This document shows, in pieces, positions 15,658-23,685 of a stretch of 32,863 nucleotides of DNA (position 1 is the first letter of the stretch; each line of letters begins with the position of its first letter). The notes beneath the pieces were generated by a model that worked only from the letters and a program-made list of their open reading frames with translations, had not been told where the DNA came from and did no database searches. The DNA comes from an uncultured Armatimonadota bacterium. GTDB lineage: Bacteria > Armatimonadota > Fimbriimonadia > Fimbriimonadales > Fimbriimonadaceae. The stretch covers positions 1-32,863 of the forward strand of contig CAILEM010000103.1 in assembly GCA_903833215.1 (NCBI GenBank), given 5' to 3'. Made by a program: the position numbers and the translations under genes.

Positions 15658-15698
15658 CCCGCTGGGTGTTTGCCTTTCCAAAATGGGTCGGCTCGCCC

Positions 15699-17606
15699 TC
15701 AAATGACGGAAACTCCAACAAGTTTCAACGCTTCCGAGACGATGTTTTCGACGGATAAGCCACATTCTTTTCGAATGACAGCGACCGAACCTTGTTCGAT
15801 GAATTGATCGGGAATAGCCAGAATGGAGTGGGCAATATGTCCCAACCCTGCATCGTGCAGGGCGGACCGCACGGCTTGGCCAAATCCTCCCGATGCGGCG
15901 TTCTCTTCGATCGTGATGAGTCTTCCTGTGTCCGCCGCCGCTTGACAGACCGTCTTGGCGTCGAGTGGCTTCACAAATCGTGCGTTGATGACGGTACAGG
16001 CAATGCCACGCTTTTCAAGCGTCTGAGCAGCTTCCCAGGCCAGGCTAACCATCGATCCAACCGCGCACAGAGTGATTGATTCGGCCGCTATATTTGAGGC
16101 GCGACTCAAGACCTCCGCAATACCCGCTGTAATCGGCGTACGTGCCTCTGGCAGGCGATCATCGCCAGCACCCCGAGGATAACGCACGGCAGTGGGATGA
16201 TCGTTGTATTCGGCCATCCAGTGCGTCATTTCACGGAGTTCGGTGGTGTCTCTCGGGGCAAGCAATACCATATTTGGCATCATCGTGAGATACGAAATAT
16301 CAAAGGCTCCGTGGTGGGTTGGGCCATCGTCTCCTACCAACCCAGCTCGATCCATAAAGAACCGCACAGGCAAGTTCTGGATGCAAACGTCGTGAAGCAC
16401 CTGATCGAATCCACGCTGAAGGAAAGTGGAATAGATCGCGCAGAACGGTTTGTAGCCACTCGCCGCCATGCCTGCTGCAAATGTAACGGCGTGCTGTTCG
16501 GCGATGCCTGTGTCGAAATAGCGTTTCGGAAAGACATGCTGGAATTTCGTCAGTCCCGTGCCGTCCGGCATCGCCGCCGTAATGGCGACAACCGTGGGAT
16601 CCGCTTCCGCAGCCTCAATGGCGGCATCGCCAAATGCTTGAGTAAAGGTGATCGGTCCGGCCGCCTTCACCATGTCGTTGGATTCGAGATCGAACGGAAC
16701 GACTCCATGCCATTTTCGCGAGTCTTCCTCCGCAACCTGATAGCCCTTGCCTTTGACAGTGATGGCATGAACGAACACCGGATAGTCCAGTTCGCGGATA
16801 TTCCGGAAGACCTCAAGCAGCGTTGGTAGATCGTGCCCATTCACAGGGCCGATATATTCGAAGCCCATCTCTTCGAAGATCGTGCCGGTTTCTTCAGGAG
16901 CCATGTAATGGGTGATTCCGTGGCGGAATCCCGCTGCCATTCGCGTCACCGGGTCCGGCATCATCTGGACGACAGATTTGGCTTTGCGTGCCAGATTCTG
17001 CAATTCGGGGCGTGATCGCAGTTTGGAGAGATAATTCGTGAGTGCGCCGACGTTTGGAGCGATCGACATGCGGTTGTCGTTCAAGACGACGGTGATATCG
17101 GTTTGCATCTCACCGGCGTGATTGAGGGCTTCCCAACTCATTCCAGATGCGATGGCAGCATCTCCTGTCACGGCGATAACTTTTTCCTTGCCTCCCCGCA
17201 AGTCACGCGCCGCCGCAAAACCCAGAGCAGCCGAAATCGCGGTTCCGGCATGACCGGCACCGAAGTAGTCGAGCTCGTGCTCGTCCCGCTTAAGAAACCC
17301 ACTGAGACCTTTGTGCTTGCGCAGTGAATCAAATTGACTGAGCCGCCCCGTGAGCATCTTATGGGCATATGCCTGGTGGCCGGTATCCCAAACAACCACA
17401 TCGGGGGGCAGGGAATGGGTCGCGTACATGGCCACAGTTAGCTCGACGGTGCCGAGGTTCGAGCTGAAGTGTCCGCCGGTCTTGCTGACCTGTTCCAGGA
17501 TAGCGCTGCGTACCTCATCAACGACCTCTTGGAGCTCTTTGTCCGTCAGGCTGTGCAGGTCATTCGGGCTTACGATCTTTGACAGGTGTTTGTAGGCGCT
17601 TTCCAT
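15699..17606 (-). CDS. dxs: 1-deoxy-D-xylulose-5-phosphate synthase
   Basis: DXS condenses pyruvate and glyceraldehyde 3-phosphate using thiamine diphosphate, the first step of the MEP isoprenoid pathway. At 635 residues it has normal length. Seen motifs are SSNLGTVELTVA (48-59), DTGHQAYAHKMLTGR (74-88), the ThDP motif from GDAAIASG (148-155) to NDNRMSIAPNVG (176-187), FEYIGPVNGHD, the transketolase-like pyrimidine domain with DRAGLVGDDGPTHHG and GIAEQHAVTFAAGMA, and the C-terminal swivel domain. The ThDP motif has GDA where many relatives have GDG, a substitution that also occurs in other phyla. It is transcribed alone. No perfect TANNNT box or ribosome site precedes the ATG; the minus strand carries GATTAAAT 5 nt before it. 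Confidence 0.97.
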   Translation of the reverse strand: MESAYKHLSKIVSPNDLHSLTDKELQEVVDEVRSAILEQVSKTGGHFSSNLGTVELTVAMYATHSLPPDVVVWDTGHQAYAHKMLTGRLSQFDSLRKHKGLSGFLKRDEHELDYFGAGHAGTAISAALGFAAARDLRGGKEKVIAVTGDAAIASGMSWEALNHAGEMQTDITVVLNDNRMSIAPNVGALTNYLSKLRSRPELQNLARKAKSVVQMMPDPVTRMAAGFRHGITHYMAPEETGTIFEEMGFEYIGPVNGHDLPTLLEVFRNIRELDYPVFVHAITVKGKGYQVAEEDSRKWHGVVPFDLESNDMVKAAGPITFTQAFGDAAIEAAEADPTVVAITAAMPDGTGLTKFQHVFPKRYFDTGIAEQHAVTFAAGMAASGYKPFCAIYSTFLQRGFDQVLHDVCIQNLPVRFFMDRAGLVGDDGPTHHGAFDISYLTMMPNMVLLAPRDTTELREMTHWMAEYNDHPTAVRYPRGAGDDRLPEARTPITAGIAEVLSRASNIAAESITLCAVGSMVSLAWEAAQTLEKRGIACTVINARFVKPLDAKTVCQAAADTGRLITIEENAASGGFGQAVRSALHDAGLGHIAHSILAIPDQFIEQGSVAVIRKECGLSVENIVSEALKLVGVSVI

Positions 17607-17643
17607 GAGTGATTTAATCCCTCTACGACGGAACAGACTTAGC

Positions 17644-17666
17644 CGTTGTTGCGGTTCCTAACAACG
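17644..17666. repeat. Small inverted repeat upstream of dxs
   Basis: CGTTGTT (17644-17650) and AACAACG (17660-17666) form a 7-bp stem about 38 nt before the dxs start. GATTA and TAATC (17696-17709) form another short palindrome. They lie in the 226-bp divergent gap between dxs and the response regulator and could be operators or leader structure. Confidence 0.25.
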
Positions 17667-17832
17667 AACTTGACTCGTTTGATTCCGAACGTCCTGATTA
17701 TCGGTAATCATCATTTGGGTTCACTTGAACTCTATCAGAATATGATCCTTCGATTTCCTTCGAATCGAGAACGATTTGATCAAAATCGAGTGTCGTAATT
17801 AAGGCGTCTTAACGTGCCGATGTAGGCTTTGT

Positions 17833-18267
17833 ATGGCAACCGAACCGAAAACAATCCTCCTGGTTGAGGACAATGCTGATGACGAACAACTGACTCTCCG
17901 CGCAATGCGGCAGAGTGAGATCCCTAACATCATCCGTGTCGCCAGAGACGGGGCGGAAGCGATTGAATGTCTTTTCGGGCCGGACGCTGGAAAACTCCCT
18001 GACCTCGTACTCCTTGATCTGAAATTACCTAAGATTAGTGGACTCGAAGTCCTCCAGAGAATTCGAAGCGAAGATCAGTCGAGGGGCCTTCCGGTTGTGA
18101 TCCTGACGTCGTCCGACGAAGAGCGGGATATCGTTAAGAGCTATAACCTCGGTGCCAATTCCTACATCCGAAAACCAGTCGATTTCGATGAGTTCATCGA
18201 CGCCGTCCGACAGCTCGGCCTCTACTGGCTCCTAATGAACCGAACCCGACGCGGATTCGAGTCTTAG
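17833..18267 (+). CDS. Single-domain response regulator, Rcp1-like
   Basis: The 144-aa protein is a lone CheY-fold receiver domain without an output domain. The acidic pocket is ED (12-13), the phosphorylated residue is Asp62 (LVLLDLKLPKISG), Thr92 lies in VVILTSS, and Lys114 is in RKPVDFDEF. The forms VEDNADDEQL and DLKLPKISGLEVLQRIR are those of the Rcp1 group, which usually take phosphate from phytochrome-like or PAS histidine kinases. The PAS kinase at 2994-4439 has a matching H-box but lies 13 kb away, so pairing is only a suggestion. TAGGCT lies 4 nt before the ATG, and there is no ribosome site. Confidence 0.93.
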   Translation: MATEPKTILLVEDNADDEQLTLRAMRQSEIPNIIRVARDGAEAIECLFGPDAGKLPDLVLLDLKLPKISGLEVLQRIRSEDQSRGLPVVILTSSDEERDIVKSYNLGANSYIRKPVDFDEFIDAVRQLGLYWLLMNRTRRGFES

Positions 18268-18284
18268 CCTTCGTCAGTCGGCAT

Positions 18285-18338
18285 CACCCGCCAACGCCTT
18301 CCCCCAGCACCCGTTATTGACGTCTACGTGGCGTCGTG
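18285..18338 (-). repeat. Tandem repeat, copy 1 (most divergent)
   Basis: First of three head-to-tail copies. It contains CACCCGCCAACGC (18285-18297) and then AGCACCCGTTATTGACGTCT and CGTGGCGTCGTG (18306-18338). It matches copies 2 and 3 over both halves with several changes. Strand is assigned relative to the inverted fourth copy and is arbitrary. Confidence 0.7.
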
Positions 18339-18345
18339 GCCGCAC

Positions 18346-18397
18346 CACCCGCCAACGCTTTCCACCAGCCGCCGTAGTCGACGTCTCCGTGGCGTCG
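18346..18397 (-). repeat. Tandem repeat, copy 2
   Basis: It contains CACCCGCCAACGC (18346-18358) and, after TTTCCACC, a 31-bp block from AGCCGCCGTAGTCGAC to GTGGCGTCG (18367-18397) that is identical in copy 3. It lies 61 nt after copy 1. Confidence 0.8.
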
Positions 18398-18417
18398 TGC
18401 TCGCTGGTATCGGGCAT

Positions 18418-18469
18418 CGCCCGCCAACGCTTTCGAAAAGCCGCCGTAGTCGACGTCTCCGTGGCGTCG
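18418..18469 (-). repeat. Tandem repeat, copy 3
   Basis: It contains CGCCCGCCAACGC (18418-18430) and the same 31-bp block as copy 2 (18439-18469), 72 nt further on. The core of the block, GTCGAC and neighbouring bases, is partly palindromic. Confidence 0.8.
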
Positions 18470-18533
18470 CAGTAGCCCCTCGAAATTGCTATGCGTTTTG
18501 TCCTCGGGTACGTCGCCACACAATCGCCAATGC

Positions 18534-18552
18534 GTCCCCGTGAAGCGGGGAC
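18534..18552. repeat. Short perfect hairpin in the repeat region
   Basis: GTCCCCG (18534-18540) and CGGGGAC (18546-18552) pair perfectly across a 5-nt loop. No T tract follows on either strand, so it is not a standard terminator. Confidence 0.5.
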
Positions 18553-18833
18553 ACCTCGTCTCCGGAAACTCTCGCCGTTACCGGAAATATGGAGTCTCGA
18601 CTTCGTCGCGACGCGTTTTGCTGGCCGGGTTTCCCCCACCAGAATCTCCCCCGCTCAGACGCGATGGAGGCCATCGGAGGCGCAGTGCTCCCGTGAAGTC
18701 GAGGGTTTTCGGTCTTTGACGGTCCGAATTGACGATTCGATTCAGCAAGTTGGCCTTACAATTTCACGGGAGCCGGTCGACAACGATGCCGTCGCCTTTT
18801 CATACGCGCGAGGTATCCAACCGATTTCCGGAC

Positions 18834-18865
18834 GACGCCAGGGAGACGTCGACAACGGGGGCTGC
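18834..18865 (+). repeat. Inverted, partial fourth copy of the tandem repeat
   Basis: GACGCCAGGGAGACGTCGAC followed by AACGGGGGCTGC matches the reverse complement of the 31-bp block of copies 2 and 3 with about three changes. It lies just past the stop of the 18872 gene (read on the minus strand). Confidence 0.6.
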
Positions 18866-18871
18866 AGGGAA

Positions 18872-19768
18872 CTATCCGGGCCCAATGCTGTCGTGCCAGG
18901 CTCGAAGCGCTTCGCCAGGCGTCATGGACGTTGGCGGCAATAGCTCATATACCGGAACGCCTTCCCAAAGGCGCTTGTCGAAGCCGCCGTCTCGGGCCTC
19001 AAATAGCGCCTTCGGTGCGCCAAAACGGTCGCCTTCGGTGGTCAGATCTCCGAGCAACACGGTCTGGCACAAGGTCAGCAAGAACCGCTCTGCGTCGAGT
19101 TGGTCATCTTCTAAGAGGTTGATGATTTCGTATTCAGGCAGCGCGAACTTCTGCATGCCGAGCGTGTAGGCATGAATGCCATCGGTTCGAAGCTCGAACT
19201 TGATATCGATATGTTCACGCACATCGATAAGAGGATCGAATCGCGATTCCATGAGGACTTTCTCAGGGAGCTGATATCTTTGGGAGATCGAGTCGGCCAC
19301 AACTCCATCCGAAAGCTGGGCCATTCGCACGGCAATTCCCAAGAAGAAATCTAGAGCCGGGTACACCATCGGATCGTGCGATTCGAAGACAAGCTGGGCA
19401 ATGGTCCACGTTGCGCGAATCCGTACGAGCAATTCGGGATCGCGACCGATCGCCAGCGAACTGTTCGCATAGGTATCAGGATCGTAGAGCGCCTCTTCTT
19501 TGCTCATCACGATCATTTTTAACAGCGTTTTGCGGTCTTTCGAGGCGATCACATAGCCACCTCGCTTCATCGGCTGAAGGAGAACCGCTTTTTCACCAGA
19601 ACCTTCTAGTGGTACCCCCAATCCTACGACGGCTCCGCCGATTCCAGCTGGGTTCGCGATCTCGGCAATTGCGGGGAGAACCGACTTGGAAGACAGGATG
19701 GTCAGGTAGTAACCCTTGCTAATTCCGAAGCCAGGTGTTTTAGGTTTTGAAAAGGGCCATCCACGCAT
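18872..19768 (-). CDS. Third gene of HTTM operon; unknown, resembles DUF4261
   Basis: The 298-aa protein has no signal peptide or membrane segment and is probably cytoplasmic. The part around residues 200-260 (GIHAYTLGMQKFALPEYEII, then a Leu-rich helix and TTEGDRFGAPKALFEA) resembles the C-terminal part of DUF4261 proteins, where a 'Y-T-x-G-x-x-x-F' strand is followed by a 'P-E-x-E-I' helix. This is a by-eye likeness and could be wrong. Its start is certain: GGAGAGG (19777-19783) lies 8 nt before ATG 19768, and the upstream HTTM gene stops 2 nt before it. It is thus the last gene of a three-gene operon, which suggests a joint role with the membrane proteins. Confidence 0.7.
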   Translation of the reverse strand: MRGWPFSKPKTPGFGISKGYYLTILSSKSVLPAIAEIANPAGIGGAVVGLGVPLEGSGEKAVLLQPMKRGGYVIASKDRKTLLKMIVMSKEEALYDPDTYANSSLAIGRDPELLVRIRATWTIAQLVFESHDPMVYPALDFFLGIAVRMAQLSDGVVADSISQRYQLPEKVLMESRFDPLIDVREHIDIKFELRTDGIHAYTLGMQKFALPEYEIINLLEDDQLDAERFLLTLCQTVLLGDLTTEGDRFGAPKALFEARDGGFDKRLWEGVPVYELLPPTSMTPGEALRAWHDSIGPG

Positions 19769-19770
19769 TT

Positions 19771-21108
19771 TTATTGCCTCTCCGGTGAGGTGTCCTCAGT
19801 CTGCTGCAAACCGACTTCGGACTGCAAGCTCGGTTCCGTCGCGCTCATCAAGATTCTATCCCACACTCCCGGCACCCAACCGACAACCCACAGCCCGACT
19901 CCTCTTGTCTTGAGCGCTTTCCCGACAGACAACGGCTTCTTCTCGAAATCAGTCGCAGTCCAGTTGGGTGACGTACCGCTTGCGAAGCTGACGAACTGAA
20001 ACGGATCGATGGCTCCAAGGAATCCAATCGCCGACGGCTTGAGTTGGAGCCCAATCGGAAGGCACACGTTGACTTTGAACTTCTGTAGTCGGTTGCCCAC
20101 TCGGGACGCCCAGGCCGAAACTTCGTCACCATCATAGAAACACAAGTAGGTCGTCACCATCAAGTAAGAGAACAAAGGGATGTTCATCGAATACTCGATG
20201 TGGGCATGCAAAAGCACGCCAGACAGGAGGACATAGCGTCGAAGTGGCTTGAAGAAGACGAGTGTTCCCAGTGCGAATTCGATGAAGAGCGTGCCGTAGG
20301 TCGTGTAATAGACCATCGGAAAGTCATTGATCGCGCTCGGTTCAGGAAAGCGAAAGAACTCGGCGAGTCGGGCGGGGTAGTAAGTTGCCGTTCCATCCTG
20401 CCACGTGTTTCCACCCCATTTGAGCCAAACGGTGGTGATGTACAGAAGGGCGACGTTTGCCGATATCAAGCGCTGGGGCCACATCGACACCATGACTTGT
20501 GCTGACGAGACGCGGCCTTTCCAGAGGGCGATGACGCGGTCGAAGGAGCACGCGGCACCGCTCGGTGCAATCGCCAGATACATCGCGGAAAGGCGCATGA
20601 CCGAATCTCCACCGTGGAGGATCGCCGCATTCCGATGATGCAGGGAGATGATCCCCAACGCAAACAGAATCGAACTGACGCGGGTCCACAGTCCGAGCGC
20701 GGTCAAGATTCCTGCCAGAACGGTCAAGAGGTAGAAGATAAGCGTAATGCGCGGGTCCGTGATGCCATTGATCAGGCCAATTCTAGGTAGCGACCAATCC
20801 GTGCCGAATCCAACTTCGATCCGGGAGCCAATGTATCTGGCTCCTAACCAAGCTGGAACAAATCCACGCTCACTGAACCAGGCATCCCAGTCCAGAAACA
20901 CCATCAAAAGCGAGATGACCGTGAGGGTGCAAATGATGATGCGAAACAGACCAAGGGCGGTGGGGGAACCGAATCCAAACCAATAGCTGTCGATGGTTTG
21001 CAGAGTGTCTTTGATGATCCCGACAGGAGGCTCTTCTGGAGGCGTCTCAATGACATCAACAAGGTCTTCTGGCTCGACCGCCAGATCAGGAGCTTGGATG
21101 TCGCTCAA
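19771..21108 (-). CDS. HTTM domain (vitamin K-dependent carboxylase-like) membrane protein
   Basis: The 445-aa integral membrane protein carries the horizontally transferred transmembrane (HTTM) domain shared with vitamin K-dependent gamma-carboxylase. After a 35-residue acidic cytoplasmic start, GLFRIIICTLTVISLLMVFL opens the first helix. IISLHHRNAAILHGGDSVMR (about 153-172) is the family hallmark, and about seven hydrophobic helices run to residue 330, including TTVWLKWGGNTWQDGTATYY and LLHAHIEYSMNIPLFSYLM. A 110-residue soluble tail follows. Bacterial HTTM proteins have no established reaction. The start is TTG (21106-21108), overlapping the TGA of the upstream gene as TTGA, with GAGGAA 9 nt before it. 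Its partners are the 207-aa and 298-aa genes. Confidence 0.88.
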   Translation of the reverse strand: MSDIQAPDLAVEPEDLVDVIETPPEEPPVGIIKDTLQTIDSYWFGFGSPTALGLFRIIICTLTVISLLMVFLDWDAWFSERGFVPAWLGARYIGSRIEVGFGTDWSLPRIGLINGITDPRITLIFYLLTVLAGILTALGLWTRVSSILFALGIISLHHRNAAILHGGDSVMRLSAMYLAIAPSGAACSFDRVIALWKGRVSSAQVMVSMWPQRLISANVALLYITTVWLKWGGNTWQDGTATYYPARLAEFFRFPEPSAINDFPMVYYTTYGTLFIEFALGTLVFFKPLRRYVLLSGVLLHAHIEYSMNIPLFSYLMVTTYLCFYDGDEVSAWASRVGNRLQKFKVNVCLPIGLQLKPSAIGFLGAIDPFQFVSFASGTSPNWTATDFEKKPLSVGKALKTRGVGLWVVGWVPGVWDRILMSATEPSLQSEVGLQQTEDTSPERQ

Positions 21109-21728
21109 AGCGGTTGGTTCCTCAGCCTCGCCAGTTCCTTCTGCTCGACAACGTACGTGAAGAAATTCTCACTGGTGTATTCCTCTCGCTGACGTCCGCC
21201 CGGAGGTGCGATGGGACGGGTGTGGCGGTACAGCTTGACCATCATCGGCGGATTCTTGGGGTTATCGTTGAGCAGCGCCACCCGCAAGCCAAAGCTTGGC
21301 CAAAGGTAGACAAAATCGTCACTTCCCGCCCGTTCGTAGAACTTTCGGTATCGCTCCTTCAAGAATTTCTGCGGGATCGGAAGCTCAAACATACGTGGAT
21401 AGGCATAGCGTTTGGTGGACCCATCCCGAAACACGACCTGTGCGTCACCCCATTTATCGACGCGCAATGGATCTGGGGCAAACATATCCCAGTACTGCCA
21501 GAAGCCAGTGACGAGGAGATAATCGCTGACAGGAGCGGAGTGTTTGACGTATTTGTCGTCCCAATAGCAGATCCAATCCGTGCCTCCAGGCAAGACTTGG
21601 CGGCTTTTAATTGCGGCTCGCGGTTCTGGGATCGACCATGCTGTGATGGCGATCATGTGAAACAGCACGAATAACTTGACCCACGCGCTTACTTTTCTGC
21701 GCTGAGGCTCTGGGGGCGGGCTGATCAC
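21105..21728 (-). CDS. HTTM-associated single-pass membrane protein
   Basis: The 207-aa protein has one N-terminal membrane segment (WVKLFVLFHMIAITAWSI, about 16-33) followed by an extracytoplasmic domain. The stretch FWQYWDMFAPDPLRVDKW and the charged WGDAQVVFRDGSTKRYAYPR are of a kind I associate with small proteins encoded beside HTTM genes; no enzymatic motif is visible. The start is GTG at 21726-21728 with no clear ribosome site or TANNNT box. Its TGA overlaps the TTG of the HTTM gene. It is the first gene of the operon, just after the strong terminator of the TPR gene. Confidence 0.72.
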   Translation of the reverse strand: MISPPPEPQRRKVSAWVKLFVLFHMIAITAWSIPEPRAAIKSRQVLPGGTDWICYWDDKYVKHSAPVSDYLLVTGFWQYWDMFAPDPLRVDKWGDAQVVFRDGSTKRYAYPRMFELPIPQKFLKERYRKFYERAGSDDFVYLWPSFGLRVALLNDNPKNPPMMVKLYRHTRPIAPPGGRQREEYTSENFFTYVVEQKELARLRNQPL

Positions 21729-21744
21729 GATGACACCATTTGAC

Positions 21745-21795
21745 GTGGCACTAAAACTAAAAGAGTCGAGCCGCGAGATTTCGCGGCTCGACTCT
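21745..21795 (-). terminator. Strong intrinsic terminator of the TPR gene
   Basis: AGAGTCGAGCCGCGA (21762-21776) and its exact complement (21781-21795) form a 15-bp perfect stem with a 4-nt loop, followed on the minus strand by TTTTAGTTTTAG. It lies 10 nt after the TPR stop and separates it from the HTTM operon. Confidence 0.9.
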
Positions 21796-21804
21796 TATCT
21801 ATCC

Positions 21805-23640
21805 TTACTGCTCGATTTCAGCCAAGACTGGCTCGAGTTCTTCGTTCGGCCCGACGGCTTCTCGAATTCTCTTCGCCAATTCTCGTGCCTCATCTCGATG
21901 ACCGGCTCGCTTGGCAGCGAGGGCAAGGTTGATGTGGATCGGCAGCGAGTTAGGATTGTGGGTTGCCGCGTACTGCATCAGGTTGTACGCGTCGTCATTC
22001 TTGCCTTGGCCGTGCAATGCAGTCACAAGCTCGCCAAAGGCGGGCTCGCAGCCTGGGTAGAGCTCAAGCAGGCGTCTTGAAGCATCTTCTGCCTCTGTCC
22101 ACTGCTCAGTACGGTTGTAGGCCGATGCCAGCAAAGCCCACAGCTTCCAGTAGTCGGCAAGCCAGTTGCGCAGGGGCTTGAGGAAGCTGATCGCGCCAAG
22201 GAAGTCATCGCCTTCCATCTTCTCACGGGCTGCCTCAACGTTCTGAACACGCTTTGGTTGCTCAAGCTCGATCAAGCGAGCCATTGCCTGGGCGCGCGTG
22301 TTCGGGTCTGGGTTGCTTGCGAGAATGTCCTTCATGACCTGAGGAACTTCGAACTCACGACCAGCCGCTTCCAAAGTCTGTGCATACTCGGTGAGAACTG
22401 CGATGTCGTTTGGTGCGATGTCGAGGACGTCCTCATAGAAGTCCATCGCACGATCGAGATCGCCTTTCTTCATCAGCCAAGGCGCGTAGTAGCGCTTGAC
22501 CACGGTGTTGTCCTCAAGAAGTTCAAGCGCGGTCTCAAAAGCGCGCTCGGCGTCATCCTCTTTGCCTGCTTGGAAGAGCGCAACCGCGTACTTCGAGTGG
22601 GCAGGGCCGTTCTGAGGATGCTCGTCGATGACGCCTTTCCAAAGTGGTGGAATCTCGTGAGGGCGGTTGGTTTGACCAAGAACCATGGCAAGGAGATCAC
22701 CAGTTGGTTTGTCTTCGCCTTCCATCACGAACGCCTTTCGGAAGTTTCTTTCCGCGTTGATCGGCATTCCGAGTTGGAGCTGGACCGAGCCCAATCGGGA
22801 GTAGATCGCAGGATCGGACTCTTCGAGGCTCAGCGCCTTTTCGTAGTACTCAGCCGCTTTCGTGAGGCTGTTTACTGCTTGATGAATCTCACCGAGAGCG
22901 AAGAAGCCCATGAACTGGTCGGGGACGAGTTCGGTCAACTTCAGAAGTGCAGCATCGATGATTTCAAACGTGCCGATGCGGTAGTGGGCGCATGCGCGCG
23001 TGATCTGAACGAGTACTTGGTAGGGACCTACGAAGTTCTTGTCTGCTTCCACTGCGGCAAGCAACGCGTCAATCGCTGGCTGTGGCGAGAACTCGATGGC
23101 TACCATTCCGTTGGCCTGCTGAATATAGCTGAGGCTGTCGTACCCTTCCAAGAAGTCGAGGAACGCCTGGGCATGGTCGGTTCCAAACTCCATCGTATCG
23201 CCGGCAAGGAATTCGGGGACCTCGACTTCGCCTTGGGCAGCCAGTAGCTTGATCAGCTTTTGGAGCTGGACGAAGATTTCGGACGTCGGGAAGGTGATGG
23301 ATTCCAGATAAACCGGCTCTTCCTGATCCTTCTTCGTGAACCGAACCGTCATGTCGAACGTGTCGCCGGTCTGGCTGAGCGTTCCATCCATCACGAGTTC
23401 GACTTCCGCCTGTTCGAAAAGCTCTTTGAGCTGCTCGTAAGGCAAAAGGTTCTCGGCGATATTCACGTACGCCATACGTGTGGTGCCGTCTTGCTCTTGA
23501 ATCTGAGTGAGGTAGCTAACGGTATTGAAATCTGCCTCAGCATGAGCCCGCAATTGCTCGGATGCGAATCCGGCGAACTGACGGCCGTGGGCAGGTTTTG
23601 TCCCTTCTGCAGCGTTGAAGGGAAGGACGGCAACTTTCAT
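21805..23640 (-). CDS. Large TPR protein with TolB/CsgG-like N-terminal domain
   Basis: The protein has 611 residues from ATG 23640. The first 130 residues begin MKVAVLPFNAAEG and include a beta/alpha pattern with VELVMDGTLSQTGDTFDMTV, as in the TolB-like or FlgO/CsgG-like 'VAVLPF' domains often placed before TPRs in bacterial signalling proteins. From about 215 onward there are around eight to ten tetratricopeptide repeats (for example AAEYYEKALSLEESDPAIYS, AERAFETALELLEDNTVV, AMDFYEDVLDIAPNDIAVLT, AYNLMQYAATHNPNSLPIHI). There is no signal peptide, so it is a cytoplasmic scaffold; the partner is unknown. A longer reading from GTG 23664 exists, but TAAACT ending 7 nt before 23640 and the conserved MKVAVLPF start favour the shorter form. 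It ends in a strong terminator. Confidence 0.88.
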   Translation of the reverse strand: MKVAVLPFNAAEGTKPAHGRQFAGFASEQLRAHAEADFNTVSYLTQIQEQDGTTRMAYVNIAENLLPYEQLKELFEQAEVELVMDGTLSQTGDTFDMTVRFTKKDQEEPVYLESITFPTSEIFVQLQKLIKLLAAQGEVEVPEFLAGDTMEFGTDHAQAFLDFLEGYDSLSYIQQANGMVAIEFSPQPAIDALLAAVEADKNFVGPYQVLVQITRACAHYRIGTFEIIDAALLKLTELVPDQFMGFFALGEIHQAVNSLTKAAEYYEKALSLEESDPAIYSRLGSVQLQLGMPINAERNFRKAFVMEGEDKPTGDLLAMVLGQTNRPHEIPPLWKGVIDEHPQNGPAHSKYAVALFQAGKEDDAERAFETALELLEDNTVVKRYYAPWLMKKGDLDRAMDFYEDVLDIAPNDIAVLTEYAQTLEAAGREFEVPQVMKDILASNPDPNTRAQAMARLIELEQPKRVQNVEAAREKMEGDDFLGAISFLKPLRNWLADYWKLWALLASAYNRTEQWTEAEDASRRLLELYPGCEPAFGELVTALHGQGKNDDAYNLMQYAATHNPNSLPIHINLALAAKRAGHRDEARELAKRIREAVGPNEELEPVLAEIEQ

Positions 23641-23647
23641 GAAAGGC

Positions 23648-23653
23648 AGTTTA
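23648..23653 (-). promoter_or_regulatory. Candidate -10 box (TAAACT) for the TPR gene
   Basis: TAAACT on the minus strand ends 7 nt before ATG 23640 and lies inside the longer reading frame from 23664, which it argues against. It fills the 45-nt gap after tdh. Confidence 0.5.
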
Positions 23654-23685
23654 CCGGGCAGCACCCTTGTGCTGTTCGATCCTGA

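Larger units (their letters stand above)
18268..18871. other. Repeat-rich non-coding stretch between response regulator and DUF4261-like gene
   Basis: This 604-bp gap holds three tandem repeat copies (18285-18469), one inverted copy (18834-18865), and a perfect hairpin at 18534-18552. Open frames exist on both strands, but their products change register between repeat copies and have no start signals, so I do not call genes. Repeated CGTCGC, GTCGAC and CTCCCG words suggest further eroded copies between 18500 and 18830. Confidence 0.6.

Noticed and set aside
17138-17170. GDA for GDG in the thiamine diphosphate motif of dxs as a sign of inactivity
   Set aside because: All other motifs are intact, and Ala or Ser at this position occurs in DXS from other phyla.
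18285-18469. CRISPR-like array
   Set aside because: The copies are 50-70 bp, imperfect, with short irregular gaps and no unique spacers or cas genes.
18274-18943. Open frames through the repeat region on both strands
   Set aside because: They translate repeat copies in different registers, lack start signals and have no protein likeness.
20120-20180. YDGD in the HTTM protein as a fused DCC1 thiol oxidoreductase domain
   Set aside because: The Cys pair that should follow YDGD is missing and the tail lacks the thioredoxin-like pattern; the match is only four residues.
22258-23247. 329-codon open frame on the plus strand
   Set aside because: Antisense to the TPR gene with no start signal; the repeats on the other strand explain the region.
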